This document shows, one piece after another, positions 42,995 through 52,209 of a DNA stretch of 64,000 nucleotides. Position numbers and translations under genes: made by a program. The notes under the pieces are model-generated. The model saw only the letters and a list, made by a program, of their open reading frames with translations, did no database searches and was not told the origin of the DNA. The stretch spans positions 107,520 to 171,519 of the forward strand of contig NZ_JAGEOK010000023.1 in assembly GCF_017573545.1 (NCBI RefSeq). The letters are read 5' to 3'. The stretch's first letter is position 1, and each line of letters opens with the position of its first letter. The stretch is from Actinomadura nitritigenes (lineage in GTDB: Bacteria; Actinomycetota; Actinomycetes; Streptosporangiales; Streptosporangiaceae).

Positions 42995-44371
42995 ATGACG
43001 ACGATCGCCACCACCAATCCCGCGACCGGGGACGTGGAGAAGACCTTCGACGCGCTGACCGACGAGGAGATCGACCGGCGCATCGGGCGGGCCGCCGAGA
43101 CGTTCGCCGCGTACCGCACGACCGACCTCGGGCGGCGCGCGGAGTGGATGAACGCCGCCGCCCGCATCCTGGACGACGAGGCCGAGCAGATCGGCGCGAT
43201 GCTCACCACCGAGATGGGCAAGACGCTCAAGGCCGCGATCGGGGAGGCGCGCAAGTGCGCGAAGGCGTGCCGGTACTACGCCGCGCACGCCGCGGAGTTC
43301 CTCGCCGACCGGCCGGCCGACCGCGAGGCGGTGGGGGCCCGGGACGCCTACGTCCGCTACCAGCCGCTCGGGCCCGTGCTGGCGGTGATGCCGTGGAACT
43401 TCCCGCTCTGGCAGGTGATCCGCTTCGCCGCGCCGGGGCTGATGGCGGGCAACGTGGGCCTGCTGAAGCACTCCTCGAACGTCCCGCAGACCGCGCTGTT
43501 CCTGGAGGACCTGTTCCGCCGCGCCGGGTTCCCCGAGGGCGCGTTCCAGACGCTGCTGATCGGCTCGGCGAAGGTCGAGCGGGTGCTGCGCGACCCGCGG
43601 GTCAAGGCGGCCACCCTGACCGGCAGCGAACCGGCGGGGCGGTCCGTCGCCGCGATCGCCGGGGACGAGGTCAAGCCGACGGTGCTGGAGCTCGGCGGCA
43701 GCGACCCGTTCGTCGTGATGCCGTCGGCCGACCTCGCCGCGGCCGCGGAGGCGGCGGCCACGTCCCGCTGCCTGAACAACGGGCAGAGCTGCATCTCCGC
43801 CAAGCGGTTCATCGTCGACCGCGGCTGCGCCGACGAGTTCGAGCGCCTGTTCGTGGCGAACATGCGGGCGCTGAAGGTCGGCGACCCGATGGACGAGGAC
43901 ACCGACGTCGGCCCGCTGGTCAGCGAGCAGGGCCGCGCCGACGTCGAGGAGCTGGTCGCCGACGCGGTGGGCAAGGGCGCGACGGTGCTGTGCGGCGGCG
44001 AGCGCCCGGACCGTCCCGGCTGGTACTACCCGCCGACGGTGATCGGCGACGTGACGCGGGACATGCGGATGTTCCACGAGGAGGTCTTCGGGCCCGTGGC
44101 GTCCCTGTTCCGGGTGGACGGCGCGGAGGAGGCCGTCGAGCTGGCCAACGCCACCGGGTTCGGCCTCGGGTCCAACGCCTGGACGCGGGACGCGGGCGAG
44201 CGGGAGCTGTTCGCCCGCGAGCTGGACGCGGGCCAGGTCTTCGTCAACGGGATGACCACGTCCTACCCCGAGTTGCCGTTCGGCGGCGTCAAGCGGTCCG
44301 GGTACGGGCGCGAGCTGTCCGCCCAGGGCATGCACGCGTTCTGCAACGTCAAGACCGTGTGGGCGGCCTGA
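42995..44371 (+). CDS. NAD(P)-dependent succinate-semialdehyde dehydrogenase-type aldehyde dehydrogenase
   Basis: A 458-residue aldehyde dehydrogenase. It has the NAD(P)-binding MPWNFPLWQVIRFAAPGL, catalytic glutamate in LELGGSDPFVV, catalytic cysteine in NNGQSCISAKRFIVD and the C-terminal PFGGVKRSGYGREL. The closest named group is bacterial GabD2-type succinate-semialdehyde dehydrogenase; other short aldehydes cannot be excluded. GGGAG precedes the ATG, and an ATG 11 codons upstream (42962) is less likely. It stands alone, between an MFS transporter and a cupin gene. Confidence 0.9.
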   Translation: MTTIATTNPATGDVEKTFDALTDEEIDRRIGRAAETFAAYRTTDLGRRAEWMNAAARILDDEAEQIGAMLTTEMGKTLKAAIGEARKCAKACRYYAAHAAEFLADRPADREAVGARDAYVRYQPLGPVLAVMPWNFPLWQVIRFAAPGLMAGNVGLLKHSSNVPQTALFLEDLFRRAGFPEGAFQTLLIGSAKVERVLRDPRVKAATLTGSEPAGRSVAAIAGDEVKPTVLELGGSDPFVVMPSADLAAAAEAAATSRCLNNGQSCISAKRFIVDRGCADEFERLFVANMRALKVGDPMDEDTDVGPLVSEQGRADVEELVADAVGKGATVLCGGERPDRPGWYYPPTVIGDVTRDMRMFHEEVFGPVASLFRVDGAEEAVELANATGFGLGSNAWTRDAGERELFARELDAGQVFVNGMTTSYPELPFGGVKRSGYGRELSAQGMHAFCNVKTVWAA

Positions 44372-44438
44372 GCGCCGACGGCTCCGATCGGCGGCGGCCT
44401 TGATCGTCAACGGCTAGGCTGGGCGTGGAGGTGGCGCG

Positions 44439-44924
44439 ATGACGCGGATCGAGCAGGGCGCGGTCGTGGTCCGGGGCGACGAGGCCGAGACGATCGGGGA
44501 CGTGCCGGCGGCGGTGCGGCTGCTCGCCGACTCCAGCAGCACCGGCGGCGCGCTCAGCACGCAGCGGGTGACGCTGGCCGCCGGCGGGAACGGGGCGACG
44601 CCCCACTACCACGCCGGGTCCACCGAGCTGTTCTACATGCTGGGCGGCACCGCGCAGATCCTCGCCGGGGAGCAGGTGCTGGAGGCCGGCGAGGGCGACC
44701 TCGTGGTGGTGCCCCCGAGGATGGCGCACGCGTTCGCCGCCAAGCCCGGCAGCACCGCCGACCTGCTGATCGTGATCACGCCGGGCGTCGAGCGGTTCGA
44801 CTACTTCCGGCTGCTCGGCCGGCTCGGGAAGGGCGAGGCGACGCTGGACGAACTGCTGGAGTCGCAGGAGCGGTTCGACAACCACTTCCTCGACAGCCCC
44901 GAATGGACCGAGGCCCGGTCCTGA
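44439..44924 (+). CDS. Cupin-domain protein
   Basis: A 161-residue single-cupin protein. The metal-ligand motif is HYHAGSTELFYMLGG and the second half of the cupin is DLVVVPPRMAHAFAAKPG. Function is open: small cupins act as isomerases, dioxygenases or sugar binders. GGAGG is seven bases before the ATG. Its stop is one base from the stop of the convergent protein-kinase gene. Confidence 0.9.
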   Translation: MTRIEQGAVVVRGDEAETIGDVPAAVRLLADSSSTGGALSTQRVTLAAGGNGATPHYHAGSTELFYMLGGTAQILAGEQVLEAGEGDLVVVPPRMAHAFAAKPGSTADLLIVITPGVERFDYFRLLGRLGKGEATLDELLESQERFDNHFLDSPEWTEARS

Positions 44925-44925
44925 C

Positions 44926-46425
44926 CTAGGGGACGACCCGGAACGTCGTGCGGGCGGGGGCGCCCCCGGCGTCGGCGGAGAAGGTGTGCGCGCCGGGCGG
45001 CAGCGGGCCCGCGACGAACTCGTGGCCCTGGTTCACCGCATAGTTGAAGGTGCCCATGCGGTCGACGACCGGGCCGGGGCGCTCGCCGCGACCGTCGAGG
45101 CTCACCTGGATGCGCTCCCCCGGTCGCCAGCCCGCCCCGTGCACCACGAAGACCGTCGCGCCGTCGCCCTGCGACTGGTTGACGACGATCCGCGGGTTCC
45201 CGGTGGGGCGGTCACCGGCGCCGCCCAGCGGGACCGGCGGTTCCGCCGGCCTCCCGGCGGGCGGCCGTCCCGCGCCCGGGGACGTCCCGGCGGAGCCGCC
45301 GCCCGACCAGAACGTCCGGGCCAGCAGCGCGCCGACGCCGATCAGCACGATCGCGGCCACCGAGGCGACCGTGTTGCGGGGCTCGCGGAAGAACGTCCGC
45401 GCCGACGAGGCCGACGACCGGCCGTCCCGCGCGCCTCCGATGACCACCGGCGGACGCTCCCGCGCCGGCACGGAGTCCTCCGCGCCCGGCGCGGCGCTCT
45501 CCTGCCCCGGTTCGGCGACCGGGAGCCGCGGCCCCGCCGCGTAGTCCCTGACCAGGCCCAGCGCCGTGCCGGACAGGCCGGGCTCGGCACGCCCGTGGCG
45601 CAGGTACTCCGCCACCGACGCCAGCACGTCGCCGGCCGACGGCCGCCGTCCGGGGTCGCGGGCCAGGCAGCCGCGCACCAGCGTCTCCAGTTCCACGGCG
45701 AGCCCGGAGAGGTCCGGTGGCAGGGTGGCGAGCCGCGCCATCAGCTCCAGCGCGCCCTCGCCCCGGTAGGGGCCGTGCCCGGTCGCCGCGTACAGCAGGG
45801 TCGCGCCCAGCGCGTAGACGTCGCTCGCGGCCGTCACCACCCGCGACCCCTGCGCCTGCTCGGGCGCCATGAACGCGGGGGTGCCGATCGCGACGCGGCT
45901 GAGCGTCATCCGGGCCCGCTCCCGCGCGTGCGCCAGGCCGAAGTCGATCACCCGCGGCCCGTCCGCGCACACCAGCACGTTGGACGGCTTGAGATCGCGG
46001 TGGACGAGGCCCGCCGCGTGGATCGACTCGAGCGCCTCCGCGCATCCGCCCGCCAGCCACCGCACCGCCGCGACGGGCAGCGGCCCCGCCTCCGCGACCA
46101 GCAGCTCCAGCGACGGCGCCGGGACGTACGCCGTCGCGAGCCAGGGCACCTCGGCGTCGGGGTCGGCGTTCACGACCGACGCGGTGTAGACCCCGCTGAC
46201 CCGGCGCGCCGCCGCGGCCTCGTGCGCGAAACGGGTGCGGAAGTCGGTCTCGCGGGCCAGCTCGGCCCGGATGGTCTTGACTGCGACGAGCCGTCCCGCC
46301 GCGGAGCGGCCCAGGTAGACGCGGCCCATGGAGCCCGACCCGAGCCTGCCGAGGAGCGTGTACGGCCCCGTGGCGACGGGGTCGCCCGCCTCCAGGGGGC
46401 CGAGCGGCGCGTCGCGCCTGACCAT
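44926..46425 (-). CDS. Membrane Ser/Thr protein kinase with extracellular IPT/Ig-like domain
   Basis: A 499-residue kinase with intact catalytic motifs: glycine loop GRLGSGSMGRVYLGR, Lys in VAVKTI, HRDLKPSN, DFGLA and GTPAFMAPEQ. A Pro/Arg-rich juxtamembrane linker leads to one transmembrane helix (SVAAIVLIGVGALLARTFW, residues ~365-385). The extracellular ~110 residues contain an Ig-like/IPT fold (GATVFVVHGAGWRPGERIQV). Ligand and substrate are unknown. GGGGGAGG is four bases before the ATG. Confidence 0.93.
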   Translation of the reverse strand: MVRRDAPLGPLEAGDPVATGPYTLLGRLGSGSMGRVYLGRSAAGRLVAVKTIRAELARETDFRTRFAHEAAAARRVSGVYTASVVNADPDAEVPWLATAYVPAPSLELLVAEAGPLPVAAVRWLAGGCAEALESIHAAGLVHRDLKPSNVLVCADGPRVIDFGLAHARERARMTLSRVAIGTPAFMAPEQAQGSRVVTAASDVYALGATLLYAATGHGPYRGEGALELMARLATLPPDLSGLAVELETLVRGCLARDPGRRPSAGDVLASVAEYLRHGRAEPGLSGTALGLVRDYAAGPRLPVAEPGQESAAPGAEDSVPARERPPVVIGGARDGRSSASSARTFFREPRNTVASVAAIVLIGVGALLARTFWSGGGSAGTSPGAGRPPAGRPAEPPVPLGGAGDRPTGNPRIVVNQSQGDGATVFVVHGAGWRPGERIQVSLDGRGERPGPVVDRMGTFNYAVNQGHEFVAGPLPPGAHTFSADAGGAPARTTFRVVP

Positions 46426-46517
46426 GTCGCCTCCCCCGGTCGCCTGCCTCACATGGTGCACAACGCGGGGGGCCGGCGGCCGCCGCGGGCGCGAAGCGTC
46501 CGATGGCGGCCAGGCGA

Positions 46518-46542
46518 CCGGCCCGCGCGGTGCGCGGGCCGG
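46518..46542 (-). terminator. Hairpin terminator after trxA
   Basis: An 11-base-pair stem CCGGCCCGCGC with its complement and a GGT loop lies 17 bases downstream of the thioredoxin stop codon. Confidence 0.6.
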
Positions 46543-46558
46543 GGCGAGTGAGGGCGGG

Positions 46559-46924
<366 letters not shown>

Positions 46925-47116
46925 CACCGTTCTCCTCTCAGGGTCCTTACTGCTACGGCAACACCGGCCCGGGCGGCGCGATTCCCCGCGGCCCCGCGGG
47001 TGCCGCGCGACGGGCGATTACGCCCGTACGGGCGGGTCAGGGCGCCGTGTAAGCGAGACGAAATCGGCGTTCATTACCGTCCGGAACGAGGCTCATCCCG
47101 TCCTGGAAGGCGGCTC

Positions 47117-48136
47117 ATGTCGGGTACGAGAGTCCTTGTCAGAGCGAGTGACGCCGGGATCGCCGCGACGGGGCGGCCGGGCGGCGCCCGGGAGGGTGCG
47201 GCGGCGCGGTCCGCCGTCCGCTTCGAGGTGCTCGGGTCGCTGCGGGTGCGCGGCGCGGCCGGGCCCGTGCGGCTCGGCACCCCGAAGACACGCGGGCTGC
47301 TGGCGGCGCTGCTGTGCGGCGCGAACCGGCCCGTCGCGCTGGAGACGCTGGTCGACGCCCTGTGGGGCGAGGAGCCCCCGAAGTCGGCCACGAAGAACGT
47401 CCAGTCGTACGTGCACCGGCTGCGCCGCGCTCTCGGCGACCCGGACCGGATCGTGCGGACGGGGCCGGGCTACCTGCTGCGGGTGCGGCCCGGCGAGCTG
47501 GACGCGCACGCCTTCGAGCGGCTCGTCCGGGAGGGCGGCGCGGCGGCCCGGCGGGGCGACGACGCCCGCGCGGAGCGGCTGCTGCGCGACGCGGCGGCCG
47601 CCTGGCGCGGCGAGGACGCGTACGCGGGCGTGCCGGACGTGCCGCTGGTGCGGGCCGAGGCACGGCGCCTCGCTGAGGCACGGCTCGCGGCGCTGCGCGA
47701 CCGGATCGACGCGGAGCTGCGGCTCGGCCGGCACGCGGCGCTCGTGCCGGAGCTGTCCGCGCTGACGGCGCGGCACCCGCTGCGCGAGGAGCTGTGGGCG
47801 CGGCTGATGACGGCGCTGTACCGGTCGGGACGGCAGGCGGACGCGCTGCGCGCCTTCGGCGACGCGCGGCGGGCCCTCGCCGAGGAGGCCGGGCTGGATC
47901 CCGGCCCGGGACTACGGGACCTGCAGCGGGCGATCCTCGCGGGCGACCCGGCGCTCGCGCCGCCGGTGCGTCCGGCGGAGGTCCTCGAGCGGTTCATCCG
48001 GGCGCTGGACGCCGACCTGCCGGCGGAGGACGCCGAGCGGGCCGCGCTGTGCCACAGCATCCTCGCCGGGCGTCGGCTCATCGCCGCCCTCGACGACGCG
48101 GCCGGCGAGCTGCTGCGCGCCCTCGGCTCCCGCTGA
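47117..48136 (+). CDS. SARP/AfsR-type transcriptional regulator (BTAD)
   Basis: A 339-residue regulator. Residues ~35-130 form an OmpR-type winged helix (FEVLGSLRVRGAAGPVRLGT, SATKNVQSYVHRLRRALGDP) and residues ~130-275 a bacterial transcriptional-activation domain (PLREELWARLMTALYRSGRQ, LDPGPGLRDLQRAILAGDP). A further ~60 acidic residues close the protein; there is no NB-ARC domain, so it is a small SARP. Such regulators often activate antibiotic clusters, but no cluster is visible here. GGAAGG lies before the ATG. Confidence 0.93.
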   Translation: MSGTRVLVRASDAGIAATGRPGGAREGAAARSAVRFEVLGSLRVRGAAGPVRLGTPKTRGLLAALLCGANRPVALETLVDALWGEEPPKSATKNVQSYVHRLRRALGDPDRIVRTGPGYLLRVRPGELDAHAFERLVREGGAAARRGDDARAERLLRDAAAAWRGEDAYAGVPDVPLVRAEARRLAEARLAALRDRIDAELRLGRHAALVPELSALTARHPLREELWARLMTALYRSGRQADALRAFGDARRALAEEAGLDPGPGLRDLQRAILAGDPALAPPVRPAEVLERFIRALDADLPAEDAERAALCHSILAGRRLIAALDDAAGELLRALGSR

Positions 48137-48173
48137 CGGAGCGCCGGTCCCCGGCCCGGGGACCGGCGCTCCG
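48137..48173. terminator. Bidirectional hairpin terminator
   Basis: A perfect 16-base-pair stem (CGGAGCGCCGGTCCCC with its complement) and a five-base loop start right at the SARP stop codon and precede the convergent dehydrogenase gene. Confidence 0.85.
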
Positions 48174-48183
48174 GCCGCTCCGC

Positions 48184-49584
48184 TCAGTGGACGGTCTGCG
48201 GGACCTTCCACGGGTTGTCGTCGCGCAGCGGCGGCGGCAGCAGCTCCTGCGGCCACCCCTGGAAGGCGACGGGCCGCAGGAACCGCTCGATCGCGGCCGT
48301 GCCGACCGACGTGGTGGCGGGCGCGGTCGTGGCGGGGTACGGCCCGCCGTGCTCCATCGCGTAGCTGACGGCGACGCCCGTGGGCCACTGGTTCCACAGC
48401 ACGCGCCCGCTGCGGTCCGCGAGGACGCCGGTGAGCGCGGCGAGGTCGCCGGTCTCGTCCTGCTCGGCGTGCAGCGACGTGGTGAGCTGGCCGGGCAGCG
48501 CCGCGACGGCGTCCGCGACGTCGGCGAGGTCGTCGTAGGTGACGACGAGGCCGAGCGGGCCGAAGCACTCCTGCCCGGCGGCGTCGGCGTCGGCGCGGAA
48601 CGCCTCGAGGTCCATGGCGAGCAGGCGCGGGGCGGTGGACGCCCCGTCCTCGGGCCAGACGACGCGGCGGACGCCGGGGCGGCCGCCGAGCGCGTCGGAG
48701 ACCGCCAGGAAGCCGGCCTCGATGCGGTCGTTCAGCATCGGCGCGGCGGCGACGCCGCGCAGCCGCTCGGCGATCTCCTCCACCAGCGCCTCGGGCGCGA
48801 ACAGCAGGCCGGGGTTGGTGCAGAACTGCCCGGCGCCCAGGGTGAGGGACGCGGCGTAGCCCTGCGCGATCTCGTCGGCCCGCGTCTCGGCGGCGCGCGG
48901 CGTCACCACGGTCGGGTTGACGCTGCCGAGCTCGCCGAAGAACGGGATCGGGGTGGGCCGCTCCGCCGCGATCCTCGCGAGCGCGAGGCCGCCCTTCTCC
49001 GAGCCGGTGAACGCGGCGGCGGCGATGCCGGGGTGCCGCAGCGCCTCGACGCCCTCCGCCTCGCCCTCGATCAGGCCGAACACGCCGTCCGGCAGCCCGG
49101 CGCCGGCGATGATCTCGGCGGTGCGGCGCGACAGCCGGGGGTGGCCGGGGTGCGCCTTGAGCACGACGGGGCAGCCGGCGGCGAGCGCGGAGGCGGTGTC
49201 GCCGCCCGCGACGCTGAACGCGAACGGGAAGTTGCTCGCGGCGAACACCAGCACCGGGCCGAGCGCCGTCCGGTAGCGGCGCAGGTCGGGCCGGGGCCCG
49301 CTCGGCCACTGCGGGTCGGGCCGGTCGATGCGGGCGTCGTAGAACGCGCCCTCCCTGACCTGGTCGGCGAACAGCCTCAGCTGGAACGTGGTGCGGGTGA
49401 GCTCGCCGTTCAGCCGGGTCTCGCCGAGGTGGCTCTCCTCGTCGGCGAGGGCGACCAGCTCGGCGCGGGCGGCCTCCAGGGCGTCCGCGATCGCGGTCAG
49501 GCCCTCGGCGCGCTCCTGGGGCGGGGCCGCGGCCCATCCGGCCGCGGCGGACACGGCGGCGGCGACGGCCTGGTCCGGTGTCAT
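48184..49584 (-). CDS. 2-Oxoglutarate semialdehyde (2,5-dioxovalerate) dehydrogenase
   Basis: A 466-residue aldehyde dehydrogenase of the branch that oxidises 2-oxoglutarate semialdehyde to 2-oxoglutarate. Key motifs are VFAASNFPFAFSVAGGDTAS, catalytic Glu in FFGELGSVNPTVV and catalytic Cys in LGAGQFCTNPGLLF. The coding start overlaps the permease stop (ATGA). Its neighbours upstream form a hydroxyproline pathway whose deaminase yields exactly this semialdehyde, so it is the last step, feeding the TCA cycle. Confidence 0.9.
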   Translation of the reverse strand: MTPDQAVAAAVSAAAGWAAAPPQERAEGLTAIADALEAARAELVALADEESHLGETRLNGELTRTTFQLRLFADQVREGAFYDARIDRPDPQWPSGPRPDLRRYRTALGPVLVFAASNFPFAFSVAGGDTASALAAGCPVVLKAHPGHPRLSRRTAEIIAGAGLPDGVFGLIEGEAEGVEALRHPGIAAAAFTGSEKGGLALARIAAERPTPIPFFGELGSVNPTVVTPRAAETRADEIAQGYAASLTLGAGQFCTNPGLLFAPEALVEEIAERLRGVAAAPMLNDRIEAGFLAVSDALGGRPGVRRVVWPEDGASTAPRLLAMDLEAFRADADAAGQECFGPLGLVVTYDDLADVADAVAALPGQLTTSLHAEQDETGDLAALTGVLADRSGRVLWNQWPTGVAVSYAMEHGGPYPATTAPATTSVGTAAIERFLRPVAFQGWPQELLPPPLRDDNPWKVPQTVH

Positions 49585-51080
49585 GAGGTGCTCCCTTCGT
49601 CCCCGGCGTGCGGGGTGGTGCGGACGGTCCCCGGTCCCCGATTCTCCACCGAGTTCCGGTACCCGTAGAACGCGTAGACGATCAGGCCCAGCAGCATCCA
49701 GACCACGAACCGGACCCAGGTGACCCAGTCGAGGTTGGCGATCAGCCAGATCGAGAAGCCGATGCCGACCAGCGGCACCAGCGGCACCCAGGGAGTGCGG
49801 AACGAGCGCGGCAGGTCCGGCCGGGTCCGGCGCATCACCATGATCGCGACGGCGACCACGATGAACGCCATCAGGATGCCGATGTTGGTGAGGTCGGCGG
49901 CCTCCTTGATCGGCAGGAACCCGGCGATGACGGCCGAGCCGATCCCGACGAGCCAGATGACGCGATCGGGCACCTGCCGCTTCGGGTGGTTCCTCGCGAA
50001 GTAGGCGGGCAGCAGCCCGTCCCGGCTCATCGAGAACCAGACGCGGGTGACGGCGAGCATGTTCGCCAGCGCGGAGGTGGTGATGCCGATGACGGCGCCG
50101 ACCGCGACGACCGTGCCGAGGCCCGCGAGGCCGACGGAGGCGAGCGCGCTGGAGAACGGGCTCTTGACGTCGATGTGCCGGTAGTCCTGCATGCCCAGCA
50201 GGACGATGCAGACGAGCAGGTAGATGACGGCCGCGATGGCGAGCGAGATGACGATCGCCTTCGGCAGCACCTTCTTGGCCTCGGCGCTCTCCTCGGCCGC
50301 GGCGCTCATCGCGTCGTAGCCGTAGACGGCGAAGAACGTGGTGGCGGCGCCGGAGATCGCGCCGCCGATGCCGAACGGCAGGAACGGGCTGAAGTTGCCG
50401 CCGGAGATGTGGAACGCTCCCGCGATCACGACCAGGGCGACGATGCCGAGCTTCACGACGACGAGGATCGTCTCGAACCGCGCCGACTCCCTCGTCCCGC
50501 GCGACAGCACGAACGCCAGCAGCAGGCACAGCAGCGCGGCGAACAGGTCGACCTTGTGGCCGGAGCCGGTGCCGGGCGCGCCGAGCGCCCAGTGCGGCAG
50601 GTCGAGGCCGGCCTGGTCGAGGATGTAGGACAGGTAGCCGGAGATCGCGATGGCGACGACCGCGACGATCGCGGTGTACTCCAGCAGCAGGTCCCAGCCG
50701 ATCGCCCAGCCGATCGCCTCGCCGAGCGCGGCGTAGGAGTAGGTGTAGGCGGAGCCGGCCTTCGGGATGAGGCCGGCGAACTCGGCGTAGCAGAGCGCGG
50801 CGGCGCTGCTGGCGACGATCGCGATGAGGAACGAGATCATCACGCCGGGGCCGGCGTCGTCGTGCGCGACGACGCCGGCGAGCGAGAACACGCCCGCGCC
50901 GACGAGCCCGCCGAGGCTGAGCGCGACGAGCTGCCACAGGCCCATGGTGCGGCGCAGGCCGCCGGCGGTCTCCTCCTCCGACGAGTCGACCGGCTTCAGG
51001 CGGAAGATTCCCGCTCGGGTGAACAGCCCGCGTGCGGCCGGATCGGCCGACGGGGGCGTTTTCGGCATGGCTTGGGACAT
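49581..51080 (-). CDS. APC-family amino-acid permease
   Basis: A 499-residue transporter with 12 or more hydrophobic segments. It has the APC signature GLWQLVALSLGGLVGAGVFS and resembles the cationic amino-acid transporter branch (SYTYAALGEAIGWAIGWDLL-type segment and FFAVYGYDAMSAAAEES). GGGAGGGA precedes the ATG. Because it is coupled to the ketoglutarate semialdehyde dehydrogenase and follows the hydroxyproline enzymes, import of hydroxyproline or proline is the likely role. A hairpin separates it from the epimerase gene. Confidence 0.87.
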   Translation of the reverse strand: MSQAMPKTPPSADPAARGLFTRAGIFRLKPVDSSEEETAGGLRRTMGLWQLVALSLGGLVGAGVFSLAGVVAHDDAGPGVMISFLIAIVASSAAALCYAEFAGLIPKAGSAYTYSYAALGEAIGWAIGWDLLLEYTAIVAVVAIAISGYLSYILDQAGLDLPHWALGAPGTGSGHKVDLFAALLCLLLAFVLSRGTRESARFETILVVVKLGIVALVVIAGAFHISGGNFSPFLPFGIGGAISGAATTFFAVYGYDAMSAAAEESAEAKKVLPKAIVISLAIAAVIYLLVCIVLLGMQDYRHIDVKSPFSSALASVGLAGLGTVVAVGAVIGITTSALANMLAVTRVWFSMSRDGLLPAYFARNHPKRQVPDRVIWLVGIGSAVIAGFLPIKEAADLTNIGILMAFIVVAVAIMVMRRTRPDLPRSFRTPWVPLVPLVGIGFSIWLIANLDWVTWVRFVVWMLLGLIVYAFYGYRNSVENRGPGTVRTTPHAGDEGSTS

Positions 51081-51127
51081 GACGGTCCCTCCCGGATGGG
51101 TCAGGGGTTACCAAGGGGTGGGTCGTG

Positions 51128-51156
51128 CGGCGGCCGGCCGGCTCGGCCGGCCGCCG
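51128..51156 (-). terminator. Hairpin between epimerase and permease genes
   Basis: A perfect 13-base-pair stem CGGCGGCCGGCCG with a three-base loop lies about 50 bases after the epimerase stop codon. It could end or attenuate the upstream hydroxyproline operon before the permease gene. Confidence 0.6.
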
Positions 51157-51207
51157 TGAAGAGCCCGGACGGGGGCCGCGGCCCCGGAACGGGAGAGGCC
51201 GATCGGC

Positions 51208-52209
51208 CTAGAGGACGAAGCCCTCGGGGAAGGGATCGGCGGGGTCGAGCAGGTAGGTGGCGTTGCCGGTGATCCAGGCGCGGCCGGTGAACTCGGGGAT
51301 CACCGCGGGCAGGCCGCCGGCCTCGGCGGTGCCGACGAGCCGGCCGGTGAACCGGGTGCCGATGAACGACTCGTTCACGAACTCGGTGTGCAGCGGCAGC
51401 TCGCCGCGCGCGTGCAGCTGCGCCATCCGGGCGGACGTGCCGGTGCCGCACGGCGACCGGTCGAACCAGCCGGGGTGGATCGCCATGGCGTTCCGCGAGC
51501 GCTTCGCGTCCGAGCCGGGCGCGAGGAACTGCACGTGCTTGCAGCCGCCGATCAGCGGGTCGCCGGGGTGCACCGGGCGGTCGGCGTCGTTGATCGCCGC
51601 CATGATCGCCAGTCCGGCCTCGAGGATGTCGTCCTTGCGGGCCCGGTCGAACGGCAGCCCGAGCCGCTCCAGCTCGGTGATGGCGTAGAAGTTGCCGCCG
51701 TACGCCATGTCGTAGCGGACCTCGCCGAGGCCCGGCACGTCGACCGCGGCGTCCTGGCGCAGCGCGAACGCCGGGACGTTGCGGAGCGTGACGTTCTCGG
51801 CGACGCCGTCGCGGACCGCCACGCGGGCCTCGACGAGCCCGGCCGGGGTGTCCAGCCGGACGATCGTCTCCGGCTCGGTCACCTCGACCATCCCGGTCTC
51901 GACCAGCACGGTCGCGACCCCGATGGTGCCGTGCCCGCACATCGGCAGGAACCCGCTGACCTCGATGTACACGACGCCCCAGTCGGCGTCCGGCCGGGTC
52001 GGCGGCTGGAGCAGCGCGCCGCTCATCGCGGGGTGGCCGCGCGGCTCGTCCATCAGGAACCGGCGCAGCCCGTCGAGGTGCTCGACGGCGTGCCGGCGGC
52101 GCTCGGCCATCGTGGCGCCCGGGATGGGCGCGACGCCGCCGGTGACGACGCGGGTCGGCATGCCCTCGGTGTGCGAGTCGACCGCGGTGATCGACCGGAC
52201 CGAGCGCAT
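51208..52209 (-). CDS. Proline racemase family protein, probable 4-hydroxyproline 2-epimerase
   Basis: A 333-residue enzyme with both catalytic cysteines in place: FLPMCGHGTIGVAT and DRSPCGTGTSARMA. The pair Cys/Cys is what racemases and 4-hydroxyproline epimerases need; the dehydratase members of the family have Thr or Ser instead. The neighbouring DapA-like deaminase and D-hydroxyproline oxidase point to epimerisation of trans-4-hydroxy-L-proline to cis-4-hydroxy-D-proline. The ATG overlaps the preceding stop (TGATG). Confidence 0.92.
   Translation of the reverse strand: MRSVRSITAVDSHTEGMPTRVVTGGVAPIPGATMAERRRHAVEHLDGLRRFLMDEPRGHPAMSGALLQPPTRPDADWGVVYIEVSGFLPMCGHGTIGVATVLVETGMVEVTEPETIVRLDTPAGLVEARVAVRDGVAENVTLRNVPAFALRQDAAVDVPGLGEVRYDMAYGGNFYAITELERLGLPFDRARKDDILEAGLAIMAAINDADRPVHPGDPLIGGCKHVQFLAPGSDAKRSRNAMAIHPGWFDRSPCGTGTSARMAQLHARGELPLHTEFVNESFIGTRFTGRLVGTAEAGGLPAVIPEFTGRAWITGNATYLLDPADPFPEGFVL

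Noticed and set aside
47117..48136. SARP regulator as the sign of an antibiotic gene cluster
   Set aside because: No PKS, NRPS, tailoring or resistance genes surround it.
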